Origin: Azorinus chamasolen
Taxonomy: Eukaryota; Mollusca; Bivalvia; Cardiida; Solecurtidae
Length of the DNA: 64,000 nucleotides
Direction: 5' to 3'
NCBI GenBank assembly: GCA_963576725.1
Contig: OY755243.1
Location: forward strand, 77,727,349 to 77,791,348
A program made the translations under genes and the position numbers. The notes below the pieces were generated by a model. It was not told the origin of the DNA, ran no database searches, and worked only from the letters and a program-made list of their open reading frames with translations. Below are positions 1-12,300 of this stretch, one piece after another. Within the stretch, counting starts at the first letter, position 1. Every line of letters begins with the position of its first letter.

Positions 1-555
1 ATCTTGCTACGACTACATATCTTGCTAGACGTATGAAGGTCTAGGTAATATAATTTGCATATCGTCCGTCTTGCTAAACCACACGTCTTACGAGATAACC
101 AGTCTTGCTTGGTCGTATGTTTTACTAGGTCGCATGTCTTGCAATATCACATGCTTAGGTCACATGCCCTGCTGGACCATATGTCTTGCAAGGTCATATA
201 CTCCTGCCTAGACCACATTTCTTGTTATTGCGTATGTCTTGCTAGATCATATTTTTGCTAGGTCGCCTGCTGTATGTCCTTTATCTTTCTAGATCACATG
301 ACTTGCAATGTCATAAATGTCTGGTTATGTCGTCAATCTCGCTTGATCAAATGACTTGCAATATCACACCTACCTTGTTATGTCGTGTGTTTCGCTAAAT
401 CACATGACATGCTATTGACATGTCGTGATAGGCCGTATATCTTGATAGACCACATGAATTGCTATAGATATATATGTCACGTCATGTCATGTTGTATATC
501 TTGTTATGTCGTATATCTCGCAGTATCACGTGTCTGCTCAGTCACATGTTTTACC
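1..555. repeat. Degenerate minisatellite, unit about 17 bp
   Basis: The stretch is made of loosely repeated words such as CTTGCTAGGTCACATGT and CATATCTTGCTAGGTCG, with many substitutions and small indels. Open frames here (55-261, 385-606) are rich in Cys, His and Ser because of the repeat and look non-coding. The array probably continues left of the window. Confidence 0.7.
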
Positions 556-761
556 AGGACCCGTTTTCAAAAAGCTCCAGAGGACAACAATATGAAACGT
601 TCTTAGTTTCTTGAATGTTTCCATGTCTCATAAAATCGGCATAAGTAAGAGTAATCTTGAAAAATAAAACTTACTGTACGGGAATGTTATTTTACATAAT
701 CCTCTAAGAGACATTGAACGAAAACGTTTTGCAAGAGATTAGACTGTAAAGTTCTCAAAGG

Positions 762-965
762 TTAACCCTTTTAACGCCTTTCAAATATTTGCAAACATAG
801 TACGCAGACCCAGACCAGGAGCGGTCTTTTCAGGATCTACTCTGTTTGCCTTAGGAATTATATAGATCTGAGTTTACAACTTATGGCATGTCCAAATCTT
901 CTCCTGTTCATATAACATTATAAAAATTAAGTCAAATAATATTGATGGATAATTAAAGGGGTTAA
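762..965. mobile_element. Degraded TTAA MITE, family A
   Basis: The stretch is bounded by TTAA on both sides, with CCCTTTT at the left and AAAGGGG at the right. The inside keeps the worn core of family A (AGACCCAGACCAGGAG ... AGGATCTACTCTG) and the usual ATATAGATCTGA and ATTATAAAAATTAA arms. Family A in this window means about 250-bp elements with CCCTTTACTCCAT-like ends, TTAA target sites and a central AGACCC-GATCAGA palindrome. Confidence 0.6.
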
Positions 966-2769
966 ACATTTTTACATTTAGAGGAGATGCAGGACCAGGG
1001 GCATTCGTTTTCCTAGATCATTTGTCTTGTTATGTTACGTCTCTTTCTGTTGCTCTGACCCTGTCTCTCTTTCCGTCAGTGATATTCAGATTGTGTTTCA
1101 GAAACGCAAATGAAGCAACTCTGTTTGGATGCAACTTTGTTCAGGATGCTACATGTTAAGGCCAGTCAGACATGTTCAGGTTAACAGTAGTACTGGTCAG
1201 ATTGCCCCACGTTAACAGGCTTACTGGTTCATTGACCTCATCAATGTGCATGTCTAAATAATGATATTATAATCATTAATCAGAAGATTTACAGGAATGT
1301 TTTAATCCTTGCCCAAAGGGTATAATCTAAACTATATACGTCATAAGCAATCGCAGCAAACTTTGATTAGGCATGATATGTATCTACTTTGCTTGCAAAG
1401 GCGTTTAAAGCGTTTACATGAAGTAAAGTCACGTGGTATGTTAACCATTTACCTCATGAATATTCATGCAAGAAAAAAATGACAGCATAAATATTTATTA
1501 ACTACATTTTATAATGGTGTATATTTTAACCATGTCGGGGTTTTTCTATTTGCAACGGCGTTAGAAGGCGTATATATGGACTAATTAAGGGATTAAAGTT
1601 TGCAGGAGGTCTTCATGATATCAATTATTAAACCTTACTGTGCGGGACACGAGTCGCTAATGCCTTTTGCAAACAGTGTATATACCCAGATGAGGGGAGC
1701 CTTCTCAACAGGGTCTGCATTTTTTGTCATGTTACACTTTTCTTTAGAAAAATCCCTAAAAAATTACCATAAGCTTGACCTGTTTGAATTTTGGAATAGT
1801 CCATTCGAAAAGTCAGCGTTGTAAGAGTTAAATCCGTTATCTATTCTGTATCAGTACAACTCAGCCCTTGCTGAAGTTTACATATCATTGTTATCTGCAT
1901 GTATCGAAAACAAGCCGGCGAATTCTCTTATGCCACTCTCACAAATCTTGGTAGAAGAAATTACGCAATTTTCAAATTATTTTGATACCCGCTGGCATTA
2001 TTTCATGAAGGGCAACCAGGTCATAGAGTAACAAGTATTGAAACTGGAGTCTCTCTTGAGGGCGTAATGCCATGTGTACATGGGCACGTAAATGAAAAGG
2101 AACGACAACTCTTGGTTAAGATATAGGAGGGCGATGTGGAAGAGTTGTGTTTGCGAACGGAATCAAACAAAAACTAGCTCTGTTAACTACATCATTCTGA
2201 CATCAGCGTGTTTGAATATAAATACAACAAACACTATCACCGAGACAACCAATACAAAGCCATCTCGACTCTTAACCAAACCACGGTCAGATTGGTGAAG
2301 TATAAGGTGCTAACAGCGCTGTAGATTACAAAATTTAATGAATTTAGAAAAAAATATTTGAAATATACTGTTTATGTTTCTCAGCCAACCCCTGTCTTGC
2401 TGAACTCATTGGAATTGCCTCAACGTGTCAATTCCAATGAGTTGATGCAGCAAGATAGATGAAATATCGAGATGTTGATAGATCAGTTCGTATTTATCTG
2501 TAGTCCAGCTCCAGTCGCTAGATATCCACTGTCTGTCATGTCAAGAACAATTGCTGTACAGAAGCATCGTGCAGTACATACAAACAACAAAAAGAAGAAA
2601 ATGTTAATAGCAGGCCTGGAAAAACATATCTTTCTTGCAAATTAAAATTAATGCATGAGCGTTTGAGCAGGCATAAACGAGTGTATAAAAGGAAAATACT
2701 ACAGACACTGTAACGGCAGAATGCCAAAAACAAATTGGCTCAAATACTGTGAAGTCTAGCAGAAAAAGC
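966..2769. other. No gene recognised
   Basis: No exon with family resemblance was seen on either strand. A worn family-A-like arm lies near 1290-1420. A short hairpin lies at 2394-2457, where CTTGCTGAACTCATTGGAATT pairs imperfectly with AATTCCAATGAGTTGATGCAG. The open frames at 1600-1824 and 2092-2298 show no domain and sit in repeat-like sequence. Confidence 0.5.
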
Positions 2770-2782
2770 CAGAGAGAGAGAT

Positions 2783-2821
<39 letters not shown>

Positions 2822-2822
2822 T
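2770..2822. repeat. (AG)n microsatellite
   Basis: This is an almost uninterrupted run of AG dinucleotides. It produces the Arg-Glu and Ser-Leu low-complexity open frames on the two strands, which should not be taken as genes. Confidence 0.95.
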
Positions 2823-3109
2823 GCAAATCGCAATCACCGACAAACGTACAAGTACTTAAAAAGGGCACGAGACAAACAAGAAGGTAAATGTGTTAAAGAG
2901 ATATTATGCAGCCTTGGTCAGTGGCAAAACAATAGGAGCTTTCTGATTTTTTTTACTGGCACATACCACCTGCCTTACATACCCGTAATTAGATCTCGTT
3001 TTGATGACCGCTTAAGACAGGTTCACTGTATCATAATTGTCATTTACAACATTGATTTTGAATGTTTGGACTCACTTAATTAGAACTGTGTAAAAGGCCG
3101 TTTTATATT

Positions 3110-3175
3110 GGGCCGAAACGACAATGGGTCCGAAATGACTTAGTGGCCGAAACGATTTTGGTCCTAAACGACCCG
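3110..3175 (+). promoter_or_regulatory. Four short tandem motifs just upstream of the GTPase gene ATG
   Basis: Four copies of a degenerate word (GGCCGAAACGA, GGTCCGAAATGA, GGCCGAAACGA, GGTCCTAAACGA) follow each other every 16-18 bp, ending about 40 bp before the proposed start codon. They lie in the promoter or 5' UTR. No TATA box was recognised. Two upstream ATGs follow, at 3176 and 3184. The first opens a short frame overlapping the start and the second stops after two codons, so they could dampen translation if they are transcribed. Confidence 0.4.
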
Positions 3176-3212
3176 ATGCCGCCATGTTTTAGTGTTAGCC
3201 CAAATTATCAAA

Positions 3213-3392
3213 ATGGCGTCGGGCGAAAACGAAAGTGAAATTACAGAGGATGAAATCGATCGTTTAAAACTTCCCAAGGCAATGGGATTATGTCAAAAAC
3301 ACAATATAACACTTGATAAAGATACCAAGCTTCATCAGATGAAATGGCTCCTAAAGAGGAATCTGCTATGCAAAGAGAACGAGCGCGAGGAA
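3213..3392 (+). CDS. GTPase-pseudokinase exon 1
   Basis: Encodes residues 1-60, opening MASGENESEITEDEIDRLKL. It ends GAGGAA before the donor GTAAGC (phase 0). The spacing of Leu and Lys at residues 16-50 suggests a small two-helix SAP/HeH-like fold. That is a guess from the pattern, not a clear match. Confidence 0.8.
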
Positions 3393-6300
3393 GTAAGCCT
3401 GGTCTTTGTTAATTTCCGGCTTTCCATCAACCGCCCTGAAACTTTTAAGTAATACATTTCTATAAATCGTGTACGGCATAAATCATTCGAATAATATTAA
3501 AAATTTCAAAAATAAAAATCTGAAGGATAATATGCATGTACACTGTTTTATGGTGTTGATAACTTGATATTTATAACTCCTAGGCATATGTGAGGGTCAT
3601 ATTTTGTTACTTTCACTTCCAGGAGTGATGTTGTTTAACCCTTTATTCTATAATTATTCATATTAGAAATGATGACATCAGGATTATTGATGAGATAAAC
3701 TTTTTTAAAAGGGCATATTAACGTATGAAAGTTTTTCTAAAGCAGAAACTTTAGAATCAGATCTATTTTATTCCGTAAGCAAACAGAGCAGACCCTGATC
3801 AGATGGCTCCTATAGGAGCTGTCTGATTTGGGTCTACCTTGTTTATAAAGGAATAGAAAGACATATTTATGGAGTAAAGGGTTAAGATCCACCTAATGAC
3901 GAGCATGTCACCATACAAATTGCTTCATGATAACAGAAGTTTGAGTCATCAGATTTCAGATCTGGACAATTTCTCAAATTCACAGCTTAACACATTCCCT
4001 CATATTGATGCCTTTTGATGCCTCGATAGAAGTCACTGTTTGAAACCAATGTGATAAATAGAACATTTGCTCCTTTATAGGAGCAAATGCTCTATTAATC
4101 ATAATTGATTTCAAAATTATACAATCCTAAATTTGTCAATTTTTCTAGAAAATGCTCCATTTCAGTACATTTCTTTATAGACATTTGGCCTTAAAATAGC
4201 CTATGAGGGAACTGGCCCCTGTAGGAGCTTTCAGCATTACTTTTGACCTGCATTAAGTTGTCAAATATTTTCTAGGTGTATACGTAATAGTACAGTAATA
4301 CATTTAAGAACAGTTATGTATTGTAACTTTTGGAAGGACCAAACTTTTACTCCGATATCCAAATGTGAGATATTGAAGTTCAACTGTTTTTCAGACAGTT
4401 TGTATCCCAATGAGAAGGAGACCGAGAGTTACATGTTGTCTCAGCTGGATCTAAACTGTTTGCTTGTAAATGCACTGAGATGTAGTTCACATTTGTGCAC
4501 TCTAAATGGTGATATCGAGCTACTTTCGGTTTAAACGATGTCCTGGCAGAGTACACAGGCATTAAGGCTGATTTAGGTTAGGAAACACCTGATGATTTCT
4601 GTTGGGATGGATTTTCTTCCAAAACACGATATAATTCTAAAATAAAGACATGCAGTAGTATAAATATGTTTTAAATGTATGTACCTGACAAGAGAACTTC
4701 AGAAGAGAGTTATTTTGTTGTGGTTGCTTTTAATCAACTTAATACGTTTCCTCGTAGCACTTACAGCCTAACCCCTATATTGCACTCATGTGTATACACA
4801 ACAACAGTGTGGGTTGCAGTGTGGATTTATGAGCATATCTGAGGTCAGTTGTTGTTTGAATGACGTAATTGCCACAAAAGTGCAGATTTACATTGAAATT
4901 TAGGTCCAATATGACCAGATTGTAAATTAGAAAATAAATAATTTCCACCCGGTATTTCAGGTATTGGCATGAGACTGTAAGACGGCAACCATCACAAAAT
5001 TAGCATGCTGTCTTACAGCTCGTTGATGAGACTACACTGAGATGTTGGTTTCGACTGGATAGAGACAAGATACCAATGTCAATTCCCGATTGAAAAAATC
5101 AAAAAGCTTGTTTCACTGTATCACCATTGATTATGTCAGTCATGTTGTTTATTTAACCCTTTACTTCATGGATATTCATGGTAGAAATAATGGCATCATT
5201 GACATTTGTTAGCTGAATTTTCATAAAAGTATTTAAACACATAAATTTTAGCTTTTAGTACATTTGGGAAAAAACTGTAGAATCATATCTATATAAATCC
5301 ATAAGTAAACAGAGCAGACCCTGAACAGTTGGCTCCAATAGGGGCCATTTGACCTGGATCTACTCTGTTTGCAAAGGCGTTAACCCTTCGCTTGCTGAAT
5401 TTTAAAATACATTTCTCCTTCTTTACACATGCCCTGTTGTATAATTACATATATCTTCACTGTGTACAAGTATTTCGCCGTGCAATCACCGCTGTGGAGT
5501 GCACTGGTTGCACAATCAACTTGTAAATAGTGCAGACCCTGATGAGACAGCTCCTGCAGGAGCTGTCTCATCTGGGTCTTCACTACTTACAGGTAGGTAT
5601 ATTGACATGAATAGCAAGCGAAGGGTTAAAAGGCATGTCTATGGAGTAAAGGGTAAATATTGTTTGGTTTTAGACCATACAGTCTCTTGACTGGGACGCA
5701 AGGGTTGACGAGAAAAGGAAATCAGACCTTTTGGATATATATAACAACACCATAGACAATGCTAAATATGTAATGGGGATGGAAGACCCAGTTGTAGAGG
5801 AACTCAGGAAGAGCTTCCCAGATATTTGCAAGCTGTTAGAAGACCAGAAGCAGAACATTACAGATGCAAAAGCTCCTATATTAGTATTAGGTAATTAATT
5901 AGTAATTACTAACCTTTTAATCCATAAAAATGCCTTTTTACACATTTGCAAACAGAATAGTTTCTGCCGTTGTCAAAATTTCCTTTGATCATCATCATCA
6001 TAATATATAGCATTATAAAATAATAATCTAATTAATATTCATGATGTCATTATTTCTTATATTAATATTCATGGAGTAATGTGTTAACCCCTTACTCCAT
6101 GAATATTTATATAAGAAATATTGATATCATGGATGTTTAATACTGGCTAGTTCAGTATTTATATTGGTACATAAACATTATGATATTTTGACCTTGGCAG
6201 AAACTGTAGAATCACATTTGCATAAATCCATAAGCAAACAGCAGACGTAGATCCGACAGCTCCTACAGGAGTGGCCTGATCTGGGTCTACTCTGTTTACA

Positions 6301-9300
6301 AAGGTGCAAACACATGTTTAAATCAAGTAACAGGTTATAAACTGTGAGTTTGCCTTTCTGGTTACAATATGCTTTTAGGATCTTTGAATGTTGATTTCCG
6401 TCTGTCTGTCCATCTGTTATCTAAAGGTCACATCATTAAAACTAGTATCATCAGTTCCAACCCTTTCAAACCAATTGGCTCTCATTTGTAAACAGTGTAG
6501 ATCCAGATCAGGGTGCTCCAAGAGGAGCCCTCTGATCAGGGTCTGCACTCAAAATCTGAATCTAAATACGATGGGAACCAACTAAGTGTCTCATCAGGAT
6601 CTAACCATTTTACAGTTTTTAAAAAAACAAACCAAAAAAAGAATAATTTCAGTAGATGACAGTTTTTGCTTACAAAAGTACATTAATCCTTATTAATGTA
6701 AGAAATAATGAATATTAACTCTTCGCTTGCTGAATTTTAAAATACATTTCTCCTTCTTTACCCACACCCTGTTGTATAATTACATATATCTTCACTGTGT
6801 ACAAGTATATCGCTGTGCAATCACTGCTGTGGAGTGCATTGGTTGTACAACTAACTTGTAAATAGTGCAGACCCTGATGAGACAGCTCCTGCAGGAGCTG
6901 TCTCATCTGGGTCTTCACTATTTACAGGTAGGTATATTGACATGAATAGCAAGCGAAGGGTTAATCAGATTAATTCGTTATAATAGCACATGGATACAGG
7001 AATTTATGGTCATGGCAGATATTGTAGAATCATACCTATATTATGTCAAAAGCAAACAGAACAGACCCTGATCAGACGGCTCTTATAGGAGCCGTCTAAT
7101 CTGCGTCTACTCTGTTTGCAAATGCATGAAAACATGTTTATAAATATGAGGGAAAGGGTTAACCCATTAACTCTTATTGAAACCCTTTGATGCCTCTGTA
7201 AAAATCACCTTTTTGAAACCACTGTGATAAATAGAGCATTTGCTCTTATAGAGAAAATTCTCTATTTATCACACACAATGGTTTCAAAACTACACAGTTT
7301 TAAAGTTTTCCTTTTTTTCTAGTAAATGCTCCTTTTCAGGAGATTTGTTCAAAGTGGTTGGATCTAAAAATAGCCTATGAGGGAATGGGTTAACACTTTG
7401 CCTGTTCTATGTTTATTTCAAATTTCAATACCTACTGAATATTCATGAACAAAGAAATTGTAATGCAGTATGGAAGGTGGAATATTGAAGCTATTTTAGA
7501 AAGTAAAGAAACATATCTTTCAAATTCCATTAGTAAACAGACTCCTATAGGAACAGTCTGATCTGGGTCTTCTCTGTTTGCAGATGTGTGAAAATGCGTT
7601 AATATGAGGGAATATGCATGCTAAATGTAGAGGAAAATGTTTGTTCATATATTTTATACTTCTTTCATTTTTGCACACTCTAGGTGAGACAGGCTCTGGG
7701 AAGTCTTCATTCATCAATCTTCTCCTTAAGAATGACACCCTGCCCTGCTCTCTGCTCAGCAACACCCATGTGATCTGTGAGATACGTAGCAGCAATGATG
7801 TCTCATCCTATGCGGTGCTGTACTCAAAAAGGGATGAAGATGATGCAAAGGCAATTCAAGGAATGGATGACCAGGACTTCAAAACTGAGCTCGCAAAAGA
7901 CATACAGGCCATGGATGAGTACAAAAGACCCGTGTATAAAACAGCCCGTATTTACATAGAATCTGATATCCTGGCTGTAAGTTCATGTGTCGCTGTCAGA
8001 AATCTTTTCCTTGTAGACAAAGTTAACCCAATACCCAATGAATGATCAAATAAGAATTAATGACATTATGAGTATTGATGAATATTAATGTTAGAAGTAA
8101 CGACATCATAAATATTAATTAGATCAATAGATATAACAGCACATGGACCTAATAGGAATATTTGGCCATGGCAGAAACTTTGAGTCATATCTATATTATA
8201 TCATAAGCAAACAGAGCAGACCCTGATCAGACGGCTCCTACAGGAGCCATCTGATCTGGGTCTACTCTGTTTGCAAAGGTATAGAAAGGCGTATTTATGG
8301 AGTAAAGGGTTAATTTATAATTTCTTATTATCAAAGAAATGTTTAGCTATGGCAGAAATTGTTGAATCGGACCTGTATAATTTTATAGCAAACAGAGCAG
8401 TCCTTGCTGTACGAGCCATCTGATCAGGATCTGGAGTTTGATTATGTTATTATATACATGTACATCAGATGCTACAGTTTCGTTCATGGCCATTATAAAA
8501 AATAATCTAATTGATATTCATGATGTCACTAGAGCTACAGATAACGGTGCATACCCAAGTACTAAAACTGTCATTTCTCCACCAAACCCCATGCTGTGAC
8601 CACTCTTTAGAATCGTCTCGAAGAGATGATTCTAAAGAGTGGTCACAGTATAGATTTCTCCACCAAACCCTATACTGTGACCAGTCTTTAGAATCGTCTC
8701 TTCGAGACGATTCTAAAGTTTAAGATTGGTCACAGTATAGAGTTTGGTGGAGAAATAAAGAAGTTTCAATTGACGCATTTTATCTGGGGCTCTGTGTCAC
8801 TGTTTTTAGCTCACCAGAGCACTTTTGTGTTCAGGGTGAGCTTTTGTGATCGCCTGATGTCCGTCGTCCTGCGTCGTCCGTCGTGCGTCGTCGGGCATCA
8901 ACAATTTCAAACTTTAAAAATCTTCTCCTCTGAATCTACAGGGTTTTCAGCTTTTCATCTTTGGTACATAGCATCATCAGTAGGTCCTCTACAAAAGTTA
9001 TATAAATTATGCCCCTGGGGTCAAAATTGGCCCTGCCCCAGGGGTTTTCAGTTTTCAATAGAAACATATAGTGAAAACTTTGAAATTCTTCTCCTCTCAA
9101 ACTAGAAGGTTCTCAGCTTTCATATTTGGCACATAACTTCAACTTCAGATCTTCTACAAAAGTTATATAAATTATGCCCCTAGGGTCAAAATTGGCCCCA
9201 CCCCAGGGATTGACAGTTTTTTGTAGCTGACTGCTTAAACAGCCCATGGGATCACTATATATGCATAGGAAAAACTTTGAAACTGTTCTTGTCAAAACTA

Positions 9301-12300
9301 CATGTCCCAGAGCTTAGACATTTGTTGTATAGATTAACTTGGCATACCTTTATGAGTTTTGTTAATATCATAGTTCTGAGGTTAAAATTGGCCCTGCCCT
9401 GTGTATATAGACTTTTTCACATCTACAGTCTAAAGGTTCTACAGGTTAAAGTTTTCCCCATATTCAGAGATAAGCCAGTGCTCTGATAGGACTAGCTGAC
9501 CAGAGTGTATTGGTAATCGCCCTTAGCCTGATCAGTAGAGTAGAAATTGTGTTTAGACAAATTACACACACTCATTTTAGATTGAGAAAACTTTGTGGAT
9601 AATACTCAAAATGCAGAAAGCTCTTAAAGCTTTTTTCCATATCTATGCCCTGCATTAAGCTGCTGTGAAGTTCAGCTTAATACAAATTCAAGTGTTCTAT
9701 TGCATCTTGGAGAGCAGTGTCTATTTTTAGCTGGCTATTTTAAGCATACATCTCCCTTTCACACTTTTTGATTACAACTGGATTGCCTCCCTTCTGGATA
9801 ATGGCAGTTGCAAATTAGATCTGACCTGTAAATAGAACAATTAACCCTTTATTCCATAAATATGCATTTCTACACCTTTGCAAACAGTCATTTTAGGCAT
9901 GGTCTATTACATGTACATGTATATATAGTAATTTCCTTGATTGATAAACATGCATACTCCTGTACTAAAATCATCGTTTCTCCACCAAACCCTATGTTGT
10001 GACCACTCTTTAGAATCGTCTCTTTGAGACGATTCTAAAGAGTGGTCACATCATAGGGTTTTGTGGAGAAGTAAAGAAGTTATTCGTGACAATGTTTTAA
10101 TTATGCATTTTATATGGAGCTCTGGATAGATATTTATAACAGGCTGTGATTTATTATGTGTTATGCAGTCTGGGTTGGTGATAGTTGACAGTCCGGGTGT
10201 AGGAGAGGCCAAAGACATGGAGGATATGGTACTGGAATATATATTGAATGCTTGCACCTTCATCTACATCATAGACTGCACCAGTGCTGGTGGCATGCAG
10301 GACAGGGTAATCACACACCTCCCCTTCTTTTCAGTGTCATGACAACTTAGAGCAGTCCCATTGAGAAAAAGAGCATGTTTTATTTTGCAAACAATATGCA
10401 GGTCTAGCTAATGGCCATATAGATGAATTGTCCGATATGGCTTATACTATTTCCCAAAGTTGATAATAAAGTTTTGTTAACCATTTCCTCATGGACTTTT
10501 ATTTAGAAGCAATCTCTTTGCAGCTGTCTAATCTGGGTCTACTCTGTTTGCAGAGAGGGGAAAGGTTAAATGTGGAACACAAGTCAGGGTCCGAATTTAG
10601 GCTAAAAACTTACTGGCATTATTTTGCCAGTTACAAAAAAATAAACTGGCAAAATCAAATTTCAACTCGCATTTACTATGCATTATTTATAATCCTTTTC
10701 TTAAAAGTTGCACTGGCAAAAAATTGCAAGTACCAAATTTTGGTACTTGCAATTTTGAAATTTTACTTGCATTTTGCCAGTATGCCAGTTTAAATTCGGA
10801 CCTTGCAAGTTTACGAGCATTTGTAAACAGTCTAGCTCCATACAAGACGGTTGCTGAAGGAAGCTTTAACCCTTTCCTTCATACTGATGCCACTGAAAAA
10901 GTCACTTTTTGAAACCCTTGAGATATTAAGTAGAACATTTGCTCCATAGGAACAAATGCTCAGTTTATCACGATGGTTTCAATTCTACACAGTTCTAAAT
11001 TTTTCTTTTTTAGCTCACCAGAGCACAAAGTGCTCAGGGTGAGCTTTTGTGATCGCCTGATGTCCGTCGTCTGTCGGCGTTTGTCATGCGTCGTGCGTCG
11101 TGCGGTGTGCGTCGTCAACAATTTGAACTTTAAAAGTCTTCTCCTCTGAATCTACAGGGTTCTCAGCTTTCATCTTTGGCACATAGCATCACCTATAGGT
11201 CCTCTACAAAAGTTATATAAATTATGTCCCTGGAGTCAAAATTGGCCCTGCCACGGTCCCAGGGGTGGCCAGTTTTTTCTAGCTGACTGTTGTTTTCTGT
11301 ACAAGTAGCAGAATGCTGGGCTCACTTAGGTTAGGCATGGGGAAAACTTCAAAAATCTTTTTGTCAAAAACTACATGTCACAGAGCTTAGATATTTGGTG
11401 TATAGATTTACTTAGTATTCCTTATTGACATTGGTAAATATCATAGTTCTGAGGTTAAAATTGGCCCTGCCCTGTTGGTTATACTTTAAAATATTATTTT
11501 ACACTATAAAGGTTCCTCTGAACTAGAGGGATTGAGGTCACTCCATCTGTGTTGCATAATCACTGAATAGGTCAAGTTCCTGGTCAAAACTCCGCTTCAG
11601 AATTAGTCTCTGTTTGCTCACACTGTTTTTAACCCATTCCCTCATAGGATCTTTTCAGAATCTGCCTCTTGAAAAATTTCAGAATTGTGTAGATTTGAAA
11701 CCATTGTGATAAATAGAGCATTTACTCCTATGGAGAAAATGCTCTATTTATCACAATGGTTTCATAAAGTGACTATTTTACCTCTTTGAATAAATCTACT
11801 GATAAGGAGCATTAATTAGAGAAAAGGAAAAATTCAGAATTGTGTAGATTTGAAACCATGGTGATAAATAGAGCATTTACGCCTATGGAGCAAATGCTCT
11901 ATTTATCACAAAGGCTTTTTAGCTCACCAGAGCACAAAGTGCTCAGGGTGAGCTATTGTGATTGCCCGTTGTCCGTCGTCCGTCGGCGTGCGTCGTGCGT
12001 CGTGCGTCGTTCGTCGTCCGTCGTCAACAATTTGAACCTTTAAAAATCTTCTCCTCTGAATCTACAGGGATCTAAACTTTCATCTTTGGCACATAGCATC
12101 ATATTCAGGTCCTCTACAAAAGTTATATAAATTATGCCCCTGGGGTCAAAATTGACCCCGCCCCAGGGGTGCCTTGTTTTCAATAGAAACATATAGTAAA
12201 ACTTTGAAAATCTTCTCCTCTGAAACCTGAAGCTTCTCAGCTTTCATAATTGGCACATAGCATCATGTTCAGGTCCTCTACAAAAGTTATATAAATTATG

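Noticed and set aside
2604..3083. Open frames with Ser-Leu or Arg-Glu runs
   Set aside because: They come from the (AG)n microsatellite read on the two strands.
5530..5580. CTGATGAG followed by a hairpin in family D as a hammerhead core
   Set aside because: The hairpin is followed by TCATCTGG, not GAAA, so the catalytic core is incomplete.
5380..5583. Conserved 67-codon frame (MKTQMRQLLQELSHQGLHYL) seen at several places
   Set aside because: It is the same stretch of the family D MITE read through its palindrome in each copy. Conservation follows from the repeat, and the frame has no domain.
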